The position numbers and the translations under genes were made by a program. A DNA stretch of 64,000 bases from assembly GCF_014650815.1 (NCBI RefSeq), contig NZ_BMVR01000004.1, positions 372,001 to 436,000 of the forward strand. Reading direction: 5' to 3'. Of the stretch, positions 17,057 through 25,689 are shown one piece after another. This DNA is from Streptomyces flavofungini (GTDB lineage: Bacteria; Actinomycetota; Actinomycetes; Streptomycetales; Streptomycetaceae). The notes under the pieces were generated by a model. That model made no database searches. It saw only the letters and a program-made list of their open reading frames with translations, and was not told the DNA's origin. The number at the start of each line of letters is the position of its first letter. Position 1 is the stretch's first letter.

Positions 17057-18331
17057 GTGAAGAGTCGTACGCAGCCCGCGGGCACCGCAGACGTCGGGAC
17101 CGGGGCGGAGCCCGTGGCCCGCAGACAGTGGTTCCTGCCGTCGGCGGTCGCCGCCGAGCTCGACCCGGACCGGGCCACCGGCAGGACCGGGCGGCACAAG
17201 CGGACCGTGCGCGACTGGCTGGTCGACTTCGCCTGCTTCCTGATCGCCGTCTTCCTGGGCCTGGTCATCAGCGACGAGGTGCAGCACAACCCCACCGTCT
17301 CCGAGGGCTGGGCCGCGCTCGACCATCTGCTCGGCGCGCTCGCCTGCGCCGGGGTGTGGCTGCGCAGGCGCTGGCCGGTGGGGTTCGCCGTCACGATGGT
17401 CGCCGTCAGCCTGCTGTCCAACACCGCGGGCGGCGCCGCCCTCGTCGCCTACTTCACGCTCGCCGTGCACCGGCCCTGGAAGTACTCCGCCTGGCTCGTC
17501 GGCGCCGCCGTGGTGCTGATGGTGCCCTTCTACTGGTGGCGGCCCGACCCGGATCTGCCCTACGTCCTCTCGATCGTGCTGACCTCGCTGTTCGCCGCGA
17601 CCACCGTCGCCTGGGGCATGTTCGTGCGCTCCCGGCGCCAGCTCCTGCTCGCCCTGCGCGACCGCGCCCGGCGCGCCGAGAACGAGGCCGCGCTGCGCGC
17701 CGAGCAGGCCCAGCAGCTCGCCCGCGAGGCCATCGCCCGCGAGATGCACGACGTCCTCGCCCACCGGCTCACCCTGCTCAGCGTGCACGCGGGCGCCCTG
17801 GAGTTCCGGCCCGACGCGCCCCGCGAGGAGATCGCCCGCGCGGCCGGGGTCATCCGGGAGAGCTCGCACGAGGCGCTGCAGGACCTGCGGCAGGTCATCG
17901 GCGTCCTGCGCGGCGGCGACGCGGACGCCTCGGGGCGGCCGCAGCCCACCCTCGCCGCCCTCGACACGCTCGTCGCCGAGTCCCGCGAGGCCGGCATGAA
18001 GGTCGTCCTCGACCTGCGCGTCCCCGCACCGGAGTCGGTGCCCGCCGCGATCGGCCGCACCGCGTACCGCATCGCCCAGGAAGGCCTCACCAACGCCCGC
18101 AAGCACGCGCCCGGCGCCGAGGTCACCGTCGTCGTCGCGGGCGTGCCCGGCGAGGGCCTCACCCTGTCCGTCCGCAATCCGGCGCCCCCCGGCGAGGTGC
18201 CGCAGGTGCCCGGCTCCGGCCAGGGCCTCATCGGCCTCACCGAACGCGCCGCGCTCGCGGGCGGACGGCTCACCCACGGGGGCGGTCCCGGCGGGAGCTT
18301 CGCGGTCGAGGCGTGGCTGCCCTGGGCGTGA
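17057..18331 (+). CDS. NarL-type sensor histidine kinase
   Basis: This 424-residue kinase has an N-terminal membrane region of about four or five helices (about 45-185). A coiled linker follows, then a HisKA_3 dimerisation helix with the phospho-accepting histidine in AREMHDVLAHRLTLLSVHAG (about 235-254), and an HATPase domain with NARKHAPGAEV and the lid GQGLIGLTERAALAGG. Kinases of this type phosphorylate NarL/FixJ regulators, and the cognate regulator is most likely the gene at 21200, which is separated by two membrane-protein genes. GTG at 17057 or a TTG at 17048 may start it. Confidence 0.9.
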   Translation: MKSRTQPAGTADVGTGAEPVARRQWFLPSAVAAELDPDRATGRTGRHKRTVRDWLVDFACFLIAVFLGLVISDEVQHNPTVSEGWAALDHLLGALACAGVWLRRRWPVGFAVTMVAVSLLSNTAGGAALVAYFTLAVHRPWKYSAWLVGAAVVLMVPFYWWRPDPDLPYVLSIVLTSLFAATTVAWGMFVRSRRQLLLALRDRARRAENEAALRAEQAQQLAREAIAREMHDVLAHRLTLLSVHAGALEFRPDAPREEIARAAGVIRESSHEALQDLRQVIGVLRGGDADASGRPQPTLAALDTLVAESREAGMKVVLDLRVPAPESVPAAIGRTAYRIAQEGLTNARKHAPGAEVTVVVAGVPGEGLTLSVRNPAPPGEVPQVPGSGQGLIGLTERAALAGGRLTHGGGPGGSFAVEAWLPWA

Positions 18332-18483
18332 GGGCGTGGGTGCCCTGGGGGCGGCGGCCCGGCTGTCCGCTGCTCCGGGGTCGCACGGCCGGGCTGTCGT
18401 GGACCTGACGACCTGGTGTCTTCGCTTCCGCACACCTTCTGTACGATCAGCCGCCACACACGCAGAGGCGGAGGTCGAAGATC

Positions 18484-19749
18484 GTGACGGGGGAGCGCCC
18501 AGTGGGGTCGTCCGGCGGTGCGCCGGGGGACGCCCCAGAGGACATATCGGTCGGCAGCGGGGCGGATCGGCCGCGGGGCGCGGACGCCCAACGGCTCGCC
18601 CGCGTACGGAGGTTCGTCCGGACCCGGCGCGGCGGTGTCGCCACCGGTCTCGTCGTCGCGCTGCTCGCGGGCGGCCTCGGCACCTGGGCCACGGACACCT
18701 GGCCCTTCGACGGCCGGGACCAGTACTGCTGGGGCGCCTGGGAGCAGGACAGCGGGCCCGGCATCCTCGGCGACGAGGGCTTCGACGGCGACGACGGCCG
18801 CAGCCGGACGTCCACGGGCGACGCGCCCACGCCCGGCGCGCCGCGCGGCGAGTGCCGACTCACCGTCAGCTCCAGCCACACGTACGGCGACGGCGACACG
18901 GAGCGGCAGCACACCACGGTCCGGGTGCGCTACGGCCCGGCGCCCGAGCCCGCCGCCAAGCGCGTGGCCTGGCTCGGCGGCTATCTCGCCGACCGCGCCA
19001 TGCCCCTGCCGGGCGGCCTGCCCGGCGCCGCCGACGGCCACCACGGCATCCTCGTCCTGCCCGAGCGCTGCGACACCCGCGACGGACGCCCGACCGCCGT
19101 CACCCTCGACGCCCACGAGGAGGTGGACGCCGACGACCGCGTGCCCGAGAGCCCCGACCTCGGCGGCTCCCAGGCCGTCGCCGAACTCCTCGTCGCCGCC
19201 GCCAACAAGGGGATGAAGGCCGTCGGTTGCGCCGACGGCGAGCCGCTGCGCGTCCGCTCGGCGGTGCCCGAACTGCCGGAGCGCGCGGAGACCTTCTCCC
19301 GCGGCCCCGTCTGCCGCATCCCCGGCCTCGACGTCAGCGCCGACCTCACCAAGGAGACCGCGATGCGCCTGGTGTACCAGGTCGGCGCGGTCGACCAGGA
19401 CCTGCAGTCCTGCTCGGCGCGGATCGGGCGCTCCCTCCGGCTCGGCGAGCGCGAGGACCAGCCGCTGTTCGACGCCGTGATGGTGCGTCAGCCCCGGCTC
19501 ACGGCGCTCCTCGACGGCGCGACCGGGACCCGGGCGCCCGCGAAGGGCTGGCGCGGCACCGGGGTCTTCGGCTCCGACCAGCGGCTCGTCCGCGCCGGGT
19601 GCGCGGGGCGCCCGACGGCGTTCCTGCTGCTCGGTACGCCGACGGGGGCCACGTCCGACTACTTCGCCACGTTCACCAACGCGGTGGCGCGGCGCCTCGG
19701 CTGCGCGCCCGTCGCGCCGGCCACCGACGCGGAGGGGAGCCGTCGATGA
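18484..19749 (+). CDS. Membrane-anchored protein of unknown function, paralogue 1 in two-component locus
   Basis: This 421-residue protein has a basic cytoplasmic N-terminus, one membrane helix at about 52-69 (GVATGLVVALLAGGLGTWAT) and a long extracytoplasmic domain with many cysteines (DQYCWGAWEQD, GECRLTVSS, ERCDTRDG, GCADGEPLR, CRIPGLD, SCSAR and further). It aligns in layout with the next gene. GTG at 18484 follows GGAGG. The placement between a kinase and its regulator suggests an accessory signalling role, but this is inference. Confidence 0.8.
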   Translation: MTGERPVGSSGGAPGDAPEDISVGSGADRPRGADAQRLARVRRFVRTRRGGVATGLVVALLAGGLGTWATDTWPFDGRDQYCWGAWEQDSGPGILGDEGFDGDDGRSRTSTGDAPTPGAPRGECRLTVSSSHTYGDGDTERQHTTVRVRYGPAPEPAAKRVAWLGGYLADRAMPLPGGLPGAADGHHGILVLPERCDTRDGRPTAVTLDAHEEVDADDRVPESPDLGGSQAVAELLVAAANKGMKAVGCADGEPLRVRSAVPELPERAETFSRGPVCRIPGLDVSADLTKETAMRLVYQVGAVDQDLQSCSARIGRSLRLGEREDQPLFDAVMVRQPRLTALLDGATGTRAPAKGWRGTGVFGSDQRLVRAGCAGRPTAFLLLGTPTGATSDYFATFTNAVARRLGCAPVAPATDAEGSRR

Positions 19750-21149
19750 GCGACGCGGAGAAGGACGTGGAGAAGAAGGACGTGGAGAAGGCGGCGAAGG
19801 ACGTAGAGAAGAAGGACGTGGAGGAGGGCGCGCAGAAGGGCGTCGAGGAGGGCGCGGAGAAGGACGTGGAGAAGGCGGAAGGCGCGGCCGAGGGTGCCGG
19901 GGGTGCGGGGAGCGCCGCGGACGGCGCCGGTCCGGCGAAGGGCCAGGACGCCCCGGGCCCGGCCGGGCCCGACGGCGACGCGAGTCCCGCCCCGGACGCC
20001 AAGCCCCTCGGCGTCCTCGCGGCCGCCATCGCCGCCGCCCCGCCCCCCTGGTGGCACTGGCGCAGCCTGCGCCGCCTCACCCGCGGCCACCGGCGGCGCG
20101 CCGTCGCCGCGGCGCTCGCGGGGGCGCTGCTCGGCGGGACCGTCGTGGCCTGGCAGGCCGAGGCGGGGCCGTTCGAGCGGGAGCGGGCGTGCTGGGGCGC
20201 CCTCAACGAGGACGACGTCGCGGACCTGTTCCACGGCAAGCGGGACATCGAGTACTCCCAGCTGGACATCGGCTACGACCGCATCTCCTCGGACGGCCCC
20301 TCCGGCCGCTGCGAGCTGCGCTCGCCGCGCGGCCACCGGGTCCGCGCCCAACTGCACCGGCTCGACACCCGGTTCGGCGGCGCCCGCGACGTGTGGGCCG
20401 ACGAGTACCTGTCCGCGCGGATGACGCCCCTGGGCGGCGGTCTGCTCGGCATGGTGTCGGACACGCGCGCGTGGCTCGCGGTACCGGAGGGCTGCATCGG
20501 CCGCGCGAGCGAGCGGGACGGCCCGCTCGTCGTCGACATGGAGGCGGGCTGGACGGTGTACGACGACGAAGTCGACCCCGACGAACGCGCCCGGCTCGCC
20601 CGCGCCGTCGTCAAGCTCGTCAACCACTACATGGACGACCAGGGGTGCGACAGCGAACTCACCGACCCCACCGACCGGCTCGCCGCCCCCGCGCGGTTCA
20701 GCGACGAGAAGCGCGACGCGGTCTGCGGCATCAAGGGACTGCGGCTGCCCGGCTCCGACGAGAGCAGCCGCTACGACCGACCGCTGGTGAGCAGGAGCGG
20801 CGGCCCGGTGCGGACCTGCGACCGGGACGTCATGTTCGGCCATCCCCGGCTGCGCCTGATGACGGTCGAGAACCCCCGGCTCGCGGACCTCTTCCACGGG
20901 CTCTCGTTCGAGGGCGCACGGCGGATCACCGCCGTCGGCGACACCAAGGACGCGACGCGGGGACGCGGCTTCCTGCGCGAGGACATGGCCCTGTACCAGG
21001 CCTCCTGCCAGACCGGCGACGTCACCTTCCTGATCCGTTCCGACGACGGCGACCGGGCCGCGGACATCCGCAGGCTCATGCCGCGCTACGTCGCCGCCGA
21101 GGCCGACCGCATCGGGTGCGGTCCGCTGCGCCTCAGGCTCCCCGCATGA
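19746..21149 (+). CDS. Membrane-anchored protein, paralogue 2, with charged KDVEK-repeat N-terminus
   Basis: This 467-residue protein begins with about 45 highly charged residues built on a KDVEK repeat (15-bp DNA units such as AAGGACGTGGAGAAG), then an Ala/Gly/Pro linker, a membrane helix at about 118-136, and an extracytoplasmic domain. That domain repeats landmarks of the previous gene: ERACWGALNEDDV against DQYCWGAWEQDSG, later CELRS, EGCIGRA and CGIKGLRL. The ATG overlaps the previous stop codon (ATGA), so the pair is translationally coupled. The tail could form a cytoplasmic coiled coil. Function unknown. Confidence 0.8.
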   Translation: MSDAEKDVEKKDVEKAAKDVEKKDVEEGAQKGVEEGAEKDVEKAEGAAEGAGGAGSAADGAGPAKGQDAPGPAGPDGDASPAPDAKPLGVLAAAIAAAPPPWWHWRSLRRLTRGHRRRAVAAALAGALLGGTVVAWQAEAGPFERERACWGALNEDDVADLFHGKRDIEYSQLDIGYDRISSDGPSGRCELRSPRGHRVRAQLHRLDTRFGGARDVWADEYLSARMTPLGGGLLGMVSDTRAWLAVPEGCIGRASERDGPLVVDMEAGWTVYDDEVDPDERARLARAVVKLVNHYMDDQGCDSELTDPTDRLAAPARFSDEKRDAVCGIKGLRLPGSDESSRYDRPLVSRSGGPVRTCDRDVMFGHPRLRLMTVENPRLADLFHGLSFEGARRITAVGDTKDATRGRGFLREDMALYQASCQTGDVTFLIRSDDGDRAADIRRLMPRYVAAEADRIGCGPLRLRLPA

Positions 21150-21199
21150 CCGGGCCGGGGCGGGCCGGGCGGGCCCGCGACGCTGGTTACGGTAGGCCC

Positions 21200-21868
21200 A
21201 TGAAACCCATCAGGCTGCTGCTCGTCGACGACGACCCGCTGGTCCGCGCCGGTCTTTCCTTCATGCTCGGCGGCGCCGACGACATCGAGATCGTGGGGGA
21301 GGCGGGCGACGGCAGCGAGGTCGCCGCGCTCGTCGCCGAGGTCCGGCCCGACGTCGTCCTGATGGACATCCGGATGCCCACGATGGACGGCCTCGCCGCC
21401 ACCGAGGCCCTGCGCAAGCGGCCCGACGCCCCCGAGGTCGTCGTGCTCACCACCTTCCACGCCGACGAGCAGGTGCTGCGGGCGCTGCGCGCCGGGGCCG
21501 CCGGGTTCGTCCTCAAGGACACCGCGCCCGCCGAGATCGTCGCGGCGGTGCGGGCGGTGGCCGCGGGCGAGCCGGTGCTCTCGCCCACCGTGACGCAGCA
21601 GTTGATCTCGCAGGTGGCCGGGGGCGGGCCCGAACTCGACCGGCGGCGCCGCGCCCTCGACCGGCTCGACGCGCTCGGCGACCGGGAGCGGGAGGTCGCC
21701 GTCGCCGTGGGCAAGGGGGCGTCCAACGCGGACATCGCCGCCGAGCTGTATCTGAGCGTGGCCACCGTGAAGGCCCACGTCTCCCGCGTCCTCACCAAGC
21801 TCGACCTCAACAACCGTGTCCAGATCGCGCTCCTCGTCCATGACGCGGGCCTCCTCAACGACGTCTGA
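21200..21868 (+). CDS. NarL/FixJ-family response regulator
   Basis: This 222-residue protein has a receiver domain with the acidic pocket in LLLVDDDPLV, the phospho-acceptor Asp56 in VVLMDIRMPTMDG, the switch threonine in VVLTTFH and the lysine in FVLKDTAP. A C-terminal LuxR-type helix-turn-helix contains ASNADIAAELYLSVATVKAHVSRVLTKLDL. It is the natural partner of the kinase at 17057, from which it is separated by 2.8 kb holding the two paralogous membrane proteins. ATG at 21200. Confidence 0.93.
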   Translation: MKPIRLLLVDDDPLVRAGLSFMLGGADDIEIVGEAGDGSEVAALVAEVRPDVVLMDIRMPTMDGLAATEALRKRPDAPEVVVLTTFHADEQVLRALRAGAAGFVLKDTAPAEIVAAVRAVAAGEPVLSPTVTQQLISQVAGGGPELDRRRRALDRLDALGDREREVAVAVGKGASNADIAAELYLSVATVKAHVSRVLTKLDLNNRVQIALLVHDAGLLNDV

Positions 21869-21964
21869 GGCAGGCGCGGACGGCCACCTGGTCGCGGGGG
21901 ATCTCGCGGGGGGCCTTGCTGCGGGGGCTGCGGCACCCGCACGTGCGCTGGTAGAACGTCGTCC

Positions 21965-22405
21965 ATGACGGATCATGACGGCTCCGCCGCGCCCGCGCTC
22001 GACCTCGACCTCGCCCGGAAGACCCTGGACGCCCAGCCCTTCAGCCGCCTCGTGGCCGCCGAGGTCACCGCCTTCGGGGACGGCGCGGCCACGCTGGAGA
22101 TCCCCGTACGGCCCGAACTCCTGCAGCAGAACGGCTTCGTGCACGGCGGCGTGCTGGCGTACGCGGCGGACAACAGCATCACGTTCGCGGCCGGGACCGC
22201 GCTCGGCCCCGCGGTCCTGACGTCCGGCTTCACCGTCCAGTTCGTACGGCCCGCGGCCGGCGTCAGGCTGGTGGCCCGCGCGACGGTCGCGCACGCGACC
22301 CGCCGTCAGGCCGTCGTCCGCTGCGATGTGTTCGCCGTGGACGACGGCGGCGCGGAGTCGCTGTGCGCGCTGGCCCAGGGCACGGTCCGCACCGCTGCCA
22401 CCTGA
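21965..22405 (+). CDS. PaaI-type hotdog-fold thioesterase
   Basis: This 146-residue single hotdog domain has the PaaI-like active-site segment GFVHGGVLAYAADNSITFAA, preceded by LEIPVRPELLQQNG and followed by TSGFTVQFVRPAAG. Such proteins hydrolyse acyl- or aryl-CoA thioesters in the cytoplasm. The substrate is unknown. The start ATG at 21965 lies only seven codons before the conserved region. It converges with the Gfo/Idh oxidoreductase gene. Confidence 0.85.
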   Translation: MTDHDGSAAPALDLDLARKTLDAQPFSRLVAAEVTAFGDGAATLEIPVRPELLQQNGFVHGGVLAYAADNSITFAAGTALGPAVLTSGFTVQFVRPAAGVRLVARATVAHATRRQAVVRCDVFAVDDGGAESLCALAQGTVRTAAT

Positions 22406-22475
22406 GCCGCGTCGCGCCGAGCCCCCGAGCAGCGGCCGCGGCCGCCCCGACCGGGCCGCCGCCGCGCCCGCGCCC

Positions 22476-23516
22476 TCAGCCCCCGTCGATCTCCGCCAGC
22501 GGCACCGGCCGCCGCTCCGCCCGCGACCGCTCGCACGCCTCCGCGATCCGCAGCGCGTGCAGCGCCTCGCGGCCGTCGCACGGGTTGGCCCGCTCGCCGC
22601 GCACGACCTCCACGAACGCGGCCAGCTCCGCCTCGTACGCGGGCGCGAAGCGCTCGAGGAAGCCGGGCCACGGCTTGTCGGGGGCGGGCGGGCCGTCCGG
22701 CTCGGCGGAGGTCAGCGGGGTGCGGTCGTGCAGGCCGACCGCCACCTGGTCGGCCTCGCCCGCGAGTTCCATCCGTACGTCGTAGCCCGCGCCGTTGCAG
22801 CGCGTCGCCGTGGCCGTGGCCAGCGTGCCGTCGTCAAGGGTGAGCAGCACCGCCGCCGTGTCGACGTCGCCCGCCTCGCGGAACATCGCGGGTCCGGCGT
22901 CGGATCCGGTGGCGTACACCTCGACCACCTCGCGGCCGGTGACCCAGCGCAGGATGTCGAAGTCGTGCACCAGGCAGTCGCGGTACAGGCCGCCGGAGAG
23001 CGGCAGATACGCGGCGGGCGGCGGCGCCGGGTCCGACGTCATGGCCCGCACCGTGTGCAGCCGTCCGAGCCGTCCCGCCCGCACCGCCTCGCGGGCCGCC
23101 GTGTACCCGGCGTCGAAGCGCCGCTGGAAGCCGAGCTGGAGCACGGTGCCCGCCGCCTCGACCTCCGCGAGCGCGGCGAGGGTGCCGGGCAGGTCCAGGG
23201 CGATGGGCTTCTCGCAGAACACCGGCAGACCCGCCCGCGCCGCCCTGCCGATCAGCTCCGCGTGTGCCGAGGTCGCCGCCGTGATGACCAGGGCGTCCAC
23301 GCCGGACGCCGCCGTGCCCGCGGCCGAGCCACCCTCCGTACCCGCGAACAACGCGTCCACCGAAGGCGCCGCCTCCGCCCCCACCCGGGCCGCGAGGTCC
23401 GCCGCGCGGGCGGCGTCCACGTCCGCGACGACGAGCGAGTCCACCCCCGCATGGCCGACCAGGGCCGCCGAGTGGAAGGTGCCGATACGTCCCGTTCCGA
23501 TCAGTCCGATGCGCAT
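22476..23516 (-). CDS. Gfo/Idh/MocA-family NAD(P)-dependent sugar or inositol dehydrogenase
   Basis: This 346-residue protein has an N-terminal Rossmann domain (MRIGLIGTGRIGTFHSAALV), the family lysine motif in FCEKPIALDLP, and the catalytic-region segments SGGLYRDCLVHDFDILRWVTG (with D and H) and the C-terminal sheet. The family oxidises cyclitols or sugars; inositol 2-dehydrogenases are close relatives. It diverges from a GntR regulator followed by a sugar ABC transporter, so it probably acts on the imported compound. The start is set at the conserved MRIGLIG. Confidence 0.88.
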   Translation of the reverse strand: MRIGLIGTGRIGTFHSAALVGHAGVDSLVVADVDAARAADLAARVGAEAAPSVDALFAGTEGGSAAGTAASGVDALVITAATSAHAELIGRAARAGLPVFCEKPIALDLPGTLAALAEVEAAGTVLQLGFQRRFDAGYTAAREAVRAGRLGRLHTVRAMTSDPAPPPAAYLPLSGGLYRDCLVHDFDILRWVTGREVVEVYATGSDAGPAMFREAGDVDTAAVLLTLDDGTLATATATRCNGAGYDVRMELAGEADQVAVGLHDRTPLTSAEPDGPPAPDKPWPGFLERFAPAYEAELAAFVEVVRGERANPCDGREALHALRIAEACERSRAERRPVPLAEIDGG

Positions 23517-23556
23517 GGGCACACCTTCGCGAGGCACCCGCGCTCCTGTCAATGGT

Positions 23557-23568
23557 TTGTCCTGACAA
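23557..23568. promoter_or_regulatory. GntR-type operator between dehydrogenase and gntR genes
   Basis: TTGTC-CT-GACAA is a perfect 12-bp palindrome in the 101-bp divergent gap. A near copy, ATGTTCTGACAA (10 of 12 matches), lies at 24409-24420 just before the transporter promoter. Binding by the adjacent GntR protein is inferred. Confidence 0.65.
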
Positions 23569-23617
23569 CAGAACTTCCGAACTTCCCGTCATCATCTCCC
23601 CGGACTACGCTCACCCC

Positions 23618-24406
23618 GTGACCGAACCAGCAGCAGCCAAAGCCGCCAAACCGGCCGTGGACCCCACGGTGGCCCTGCACCTCGGAGTCGACCGCAGCAG
23701 CCCGGTCCCGCTGTACTTCCAGCTGGCGCAGCAACTGGAGGCGGCGATCGAGCGCGGCGCCCTGACCCCCGGCAGCCTCCTCGGCAACGAGATCGACCTG
23801 GCCGGCCGCCTCGGCCTGTCCCGGCCCACCGTCCGCCAGGCCATCCAGTCGCTCGTCGACAAGGGCCTGCTGGTGCGCCGCCGGGGCGTCGGCACCCAGG
23901 TCGTGCACAGCCAGGTCAAGCGCCCGCTGGAGCTCAGCAGCCTCTACGACGACCTGGAGGCGGCCGGACAGCGGCCCGAGACCCGGGTCCTGCGCAACGT
24001 CCTGGAGCCCGCGACCGCCGAGACCGCCGCCGCCCTCGGGGTCGCCGAGGGAAGCGACGTGCACCTGGTCGAGCGGCTGCGCCTCGCGCACGGCGAGCCC
24101 ATGGCGTACCTGAAGAACCACATCCCTGCCGGACTGCTCCCGCTCGACACCGAGCGCCTGGAGGCCACCGGCCTCTACCGGCTGATGCGGGCCGCGGGCA
24201 TCACGCTGCACAGCGCGCGGCAGTCCGTGGGCGCCCGCGCCGCCGGGGCCGCGGAGGGCGAACTGCTGGCCGAGCCCGAGGGTGCGCCGCTGCTCACGAT
24301 GCGGCGCACGACCTTCGACGACACCGGTCGCGCGGTCGAGTTCGGCTCGCACATCTACCGGGCCTCGCGGTACTCCTTCGAGTTCCAACTTCTGGTGCGG
24401 CCGTAA
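23618..24406 (+). CDS. GntR-family regulator (HutC/UTRA subfamily)
   Basis: This 262-residue protein has a GntR winged helix at about 20-90 (VPLYFQLAQQLEAAIERGAL, with LAGRLGLSRPTVRQAIQSLV) and a UTRA effector domain at about 105-255 (VHLVERLRLAHGEPMAYLKN and FEFGSH-type sugar-binding end). It is expected to release its operator when the transported sugar or a derivative binds. Palindromes on both sides of its own gene make the divergent dehydrogenase and the downstream ABC operon its likely targets. GTG at 23618 is chosen because it sits just ahead of the domain. Confidence 0.9.
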   Translation: MTEPAAAKAAKPAVDPTVALHLGVDRSSPVPLYFQLAQQLEAAIERGALTPGSLLGNEIDLAGRLGLSRPTVRQAIQSLVDKGLLVRRRGVGTQVVHSQVKRPLELSSLYDDLEAAGQRPETRVLRNVLEPATAETAAALGVAEGSDVHLVERLRLAHGEPMAYLKNHIPAGLLPLDTERLEATGLYRLMRAAGITLHSARQSVGARAAGAAEGELLAEPEGAPLLTMRRTTFDDTGRAVEFGSHIYRASRYSFEFQLLVRP

Positions 24407-24408
24407 GA

Positions 24409-24455
24409 ATGTTCTGACAAAGTCATTGACGCTGGCCCGCTCCCGCCGTTAGAAC
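24409..24455 (+). promoter_or_regulatory. Operator and -35/-10 promoter of sugar ABC operon
   Basis: ATGTTCTGACAA (24409-24420) resembles the palindrome at 23557. Six bases later comes TTGACG (24426-24431), and after an 18-bp spacer TAGAAC (24450-24455), a plausible sigma-70-type promoter. A repressor at the box would block the promoter's upstream edge. The first binding-protein gene starts at 24519. Confidence 0.6.
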
Positions 24456-24518
24456 TCCTCAAGCCGCATCAGCGCGGCCGAAGCCGCGATCCGCGGCCGG
24501 GAGAAGGGCGGACCCCTC

Positions 24519-25511
24519 ATGCGTACAGCCCGCACGGCAGCAACGCTCCTAGCGGTCATCGCACTCGCGGCAGGGTGCAGCGGCTCCGGGGGCAAGGATT
24601 CGGAGGACGGCAAGGACTCCGGGGACTCCGGTGGCCAGGCTGCCGGGACCCCGCGCCTGAAGATCGCGATGGTGACGCACTCCGGTGAGGGCGACACCTT
24701 CTGGGACATCGTCCAGAACGGCGCCAAGGAGGCCGCCAAGAAGGACAACGTCGAGTTCCTGTACTCCAACGACAAGGAGGGCAAGGGCCAGGCGGAACTC
24801 GTCCAGACCGCGATCGACAAGAAGGTCGACGGGATCATCGTCACGCTCGCCAAGCCGGAGGCGATGAAGGCCGTGCTCGGCAAGGCCCGCACGGCCGGTA
24901 TCCCCGTCGTCACGATCAACTCGGGCGGGGAGTTCTCCACCCGCTTCGGGGCCCTCGGGCACATCGGGCAGGACGAGTCCGTGGCGGGCGAGGCCGTCGG
25001 CGAGGAACTCAACAGGCGCGGCAAGAAGAAGGCGCTGTGCGTGATCCACGAACAGGGCAACGTCTCGCTCGAACAGCGCTGTGCGGGTGTGAAGAAGACC
25101 TTCGACGGCACCGTGGAGAACCTGAACGTCGACGGCACCAACGCGCCCGGCGCCCAGTCCTCGGTCAGCGCCAAGCTCCAGGCCGCCAAGGACACCGACG
25201 CGGTCGTCACCCTGGGCGCGCCGATCGCGGCCGTGTCCGTCAAGGCGAAGGAGGACGCGGACAGCGAGGCCGAGGTCGACACCTTCGACCTCAACGCCGA
25301 AGTGGTCAAACGGCTCAAGGCGGACGAGGTCGGCTTCGCCGTCGATCAGCAGCCCTACCTCCAGGGCTACCTCGCGATCGACGAGCTGTGGCTCTACCGG
25401 AGCAACGCGAATGTGATCGGCGGCGGCAAACCGGTCCTGACCGGACCGGCCGTCGTGACCAAGAAGGACGTACCGAAGCTGGAGAAGTACACCGCCCGCG
25501 GTACCCGATGA
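24519..25511 (+). CDS. Sugar ABC transporter substrate-binding lipoprotein 1
   Basis: This 330-residue lipoprotein has a signal sequence with lipobox LAAGC (Cys20) and a type I periplasmic-binding domain: IAMVTHSGEGDTFWDIVQNG, VDGIIVTLAKPEAM, IPVVTINSGGEF and FAVDQQPYLQGYLAIDELWL. These belong to the ribose/inositol-type binding proteins. It captures a sugar or cyclitol outside the cell and hands it to the permease at 26700. A near-duplicate follows after a hairpin. The ligand cannot be fixed from sequence alone; the adjacent Gfo/Idh dehydrogenase makes an inositol-like ligand possible. Confidence 0.9.
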   Translation: MRTARTAATLLAVIALAAGCSGSGGKDSEDGKDSGDSGGQAAGTPRLKIAMVTHSGEGDTFWDIVQNGAKEAAKKDNVEFLYSNDKEGKGQAELVQTAIDKKVDGIIVTLAKPEAMKAVLGKARTAGIPVVTINSGGEFSTRFGALGHIGQDESVAGEAVGEELNRRGKKKALCVIHEQGNVSLEQRCAGVKKTFDGTVENLNVDGTNAPGAQSSVSAKLQAAKDTDAVVTLGAPIAAVSVKAKEDADSEAEVDTFDLNAEVVKRLKADEVGFAVDQQPYLQGYLAIDELWLYRSNANVIGGGKPVLTGPAVVTKKDVPKLEKYTARGTR

Positions 25512-25543
25512 CCACACGGCTGATCCGGGTGACCGATACTTGG

Positions 25544-25574
25544 GCGGCCGGGTCCGGGCAGCGGGCCCGGCCGC
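25544..25574 (+). terminator. Strong hairpin between the two binding-protein genes
   Basis: GCGGCCGGGTCCG (25544-25556) and CGGGCCCGGCCGC (25562-25574) form a 13-bp stem with one G-U pair and a 5-base loop. There is no T-run. In an operon this could act as a partial terminator or protect the 3' end of the first binding-protein message, raising its level over the downstream genes. Confidence 0.6.
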
Positions 25575-25689
25575 ACCGAAGAGCACAGCAAGCACTGCAA
25601 ACCAAAACGGCGCCGCGAACGCAAATGCGGCCCGGGCCGGGCACACCGCAGGCACAGCAGACACTGGACAGCAAGAAGGGCACGACGTC

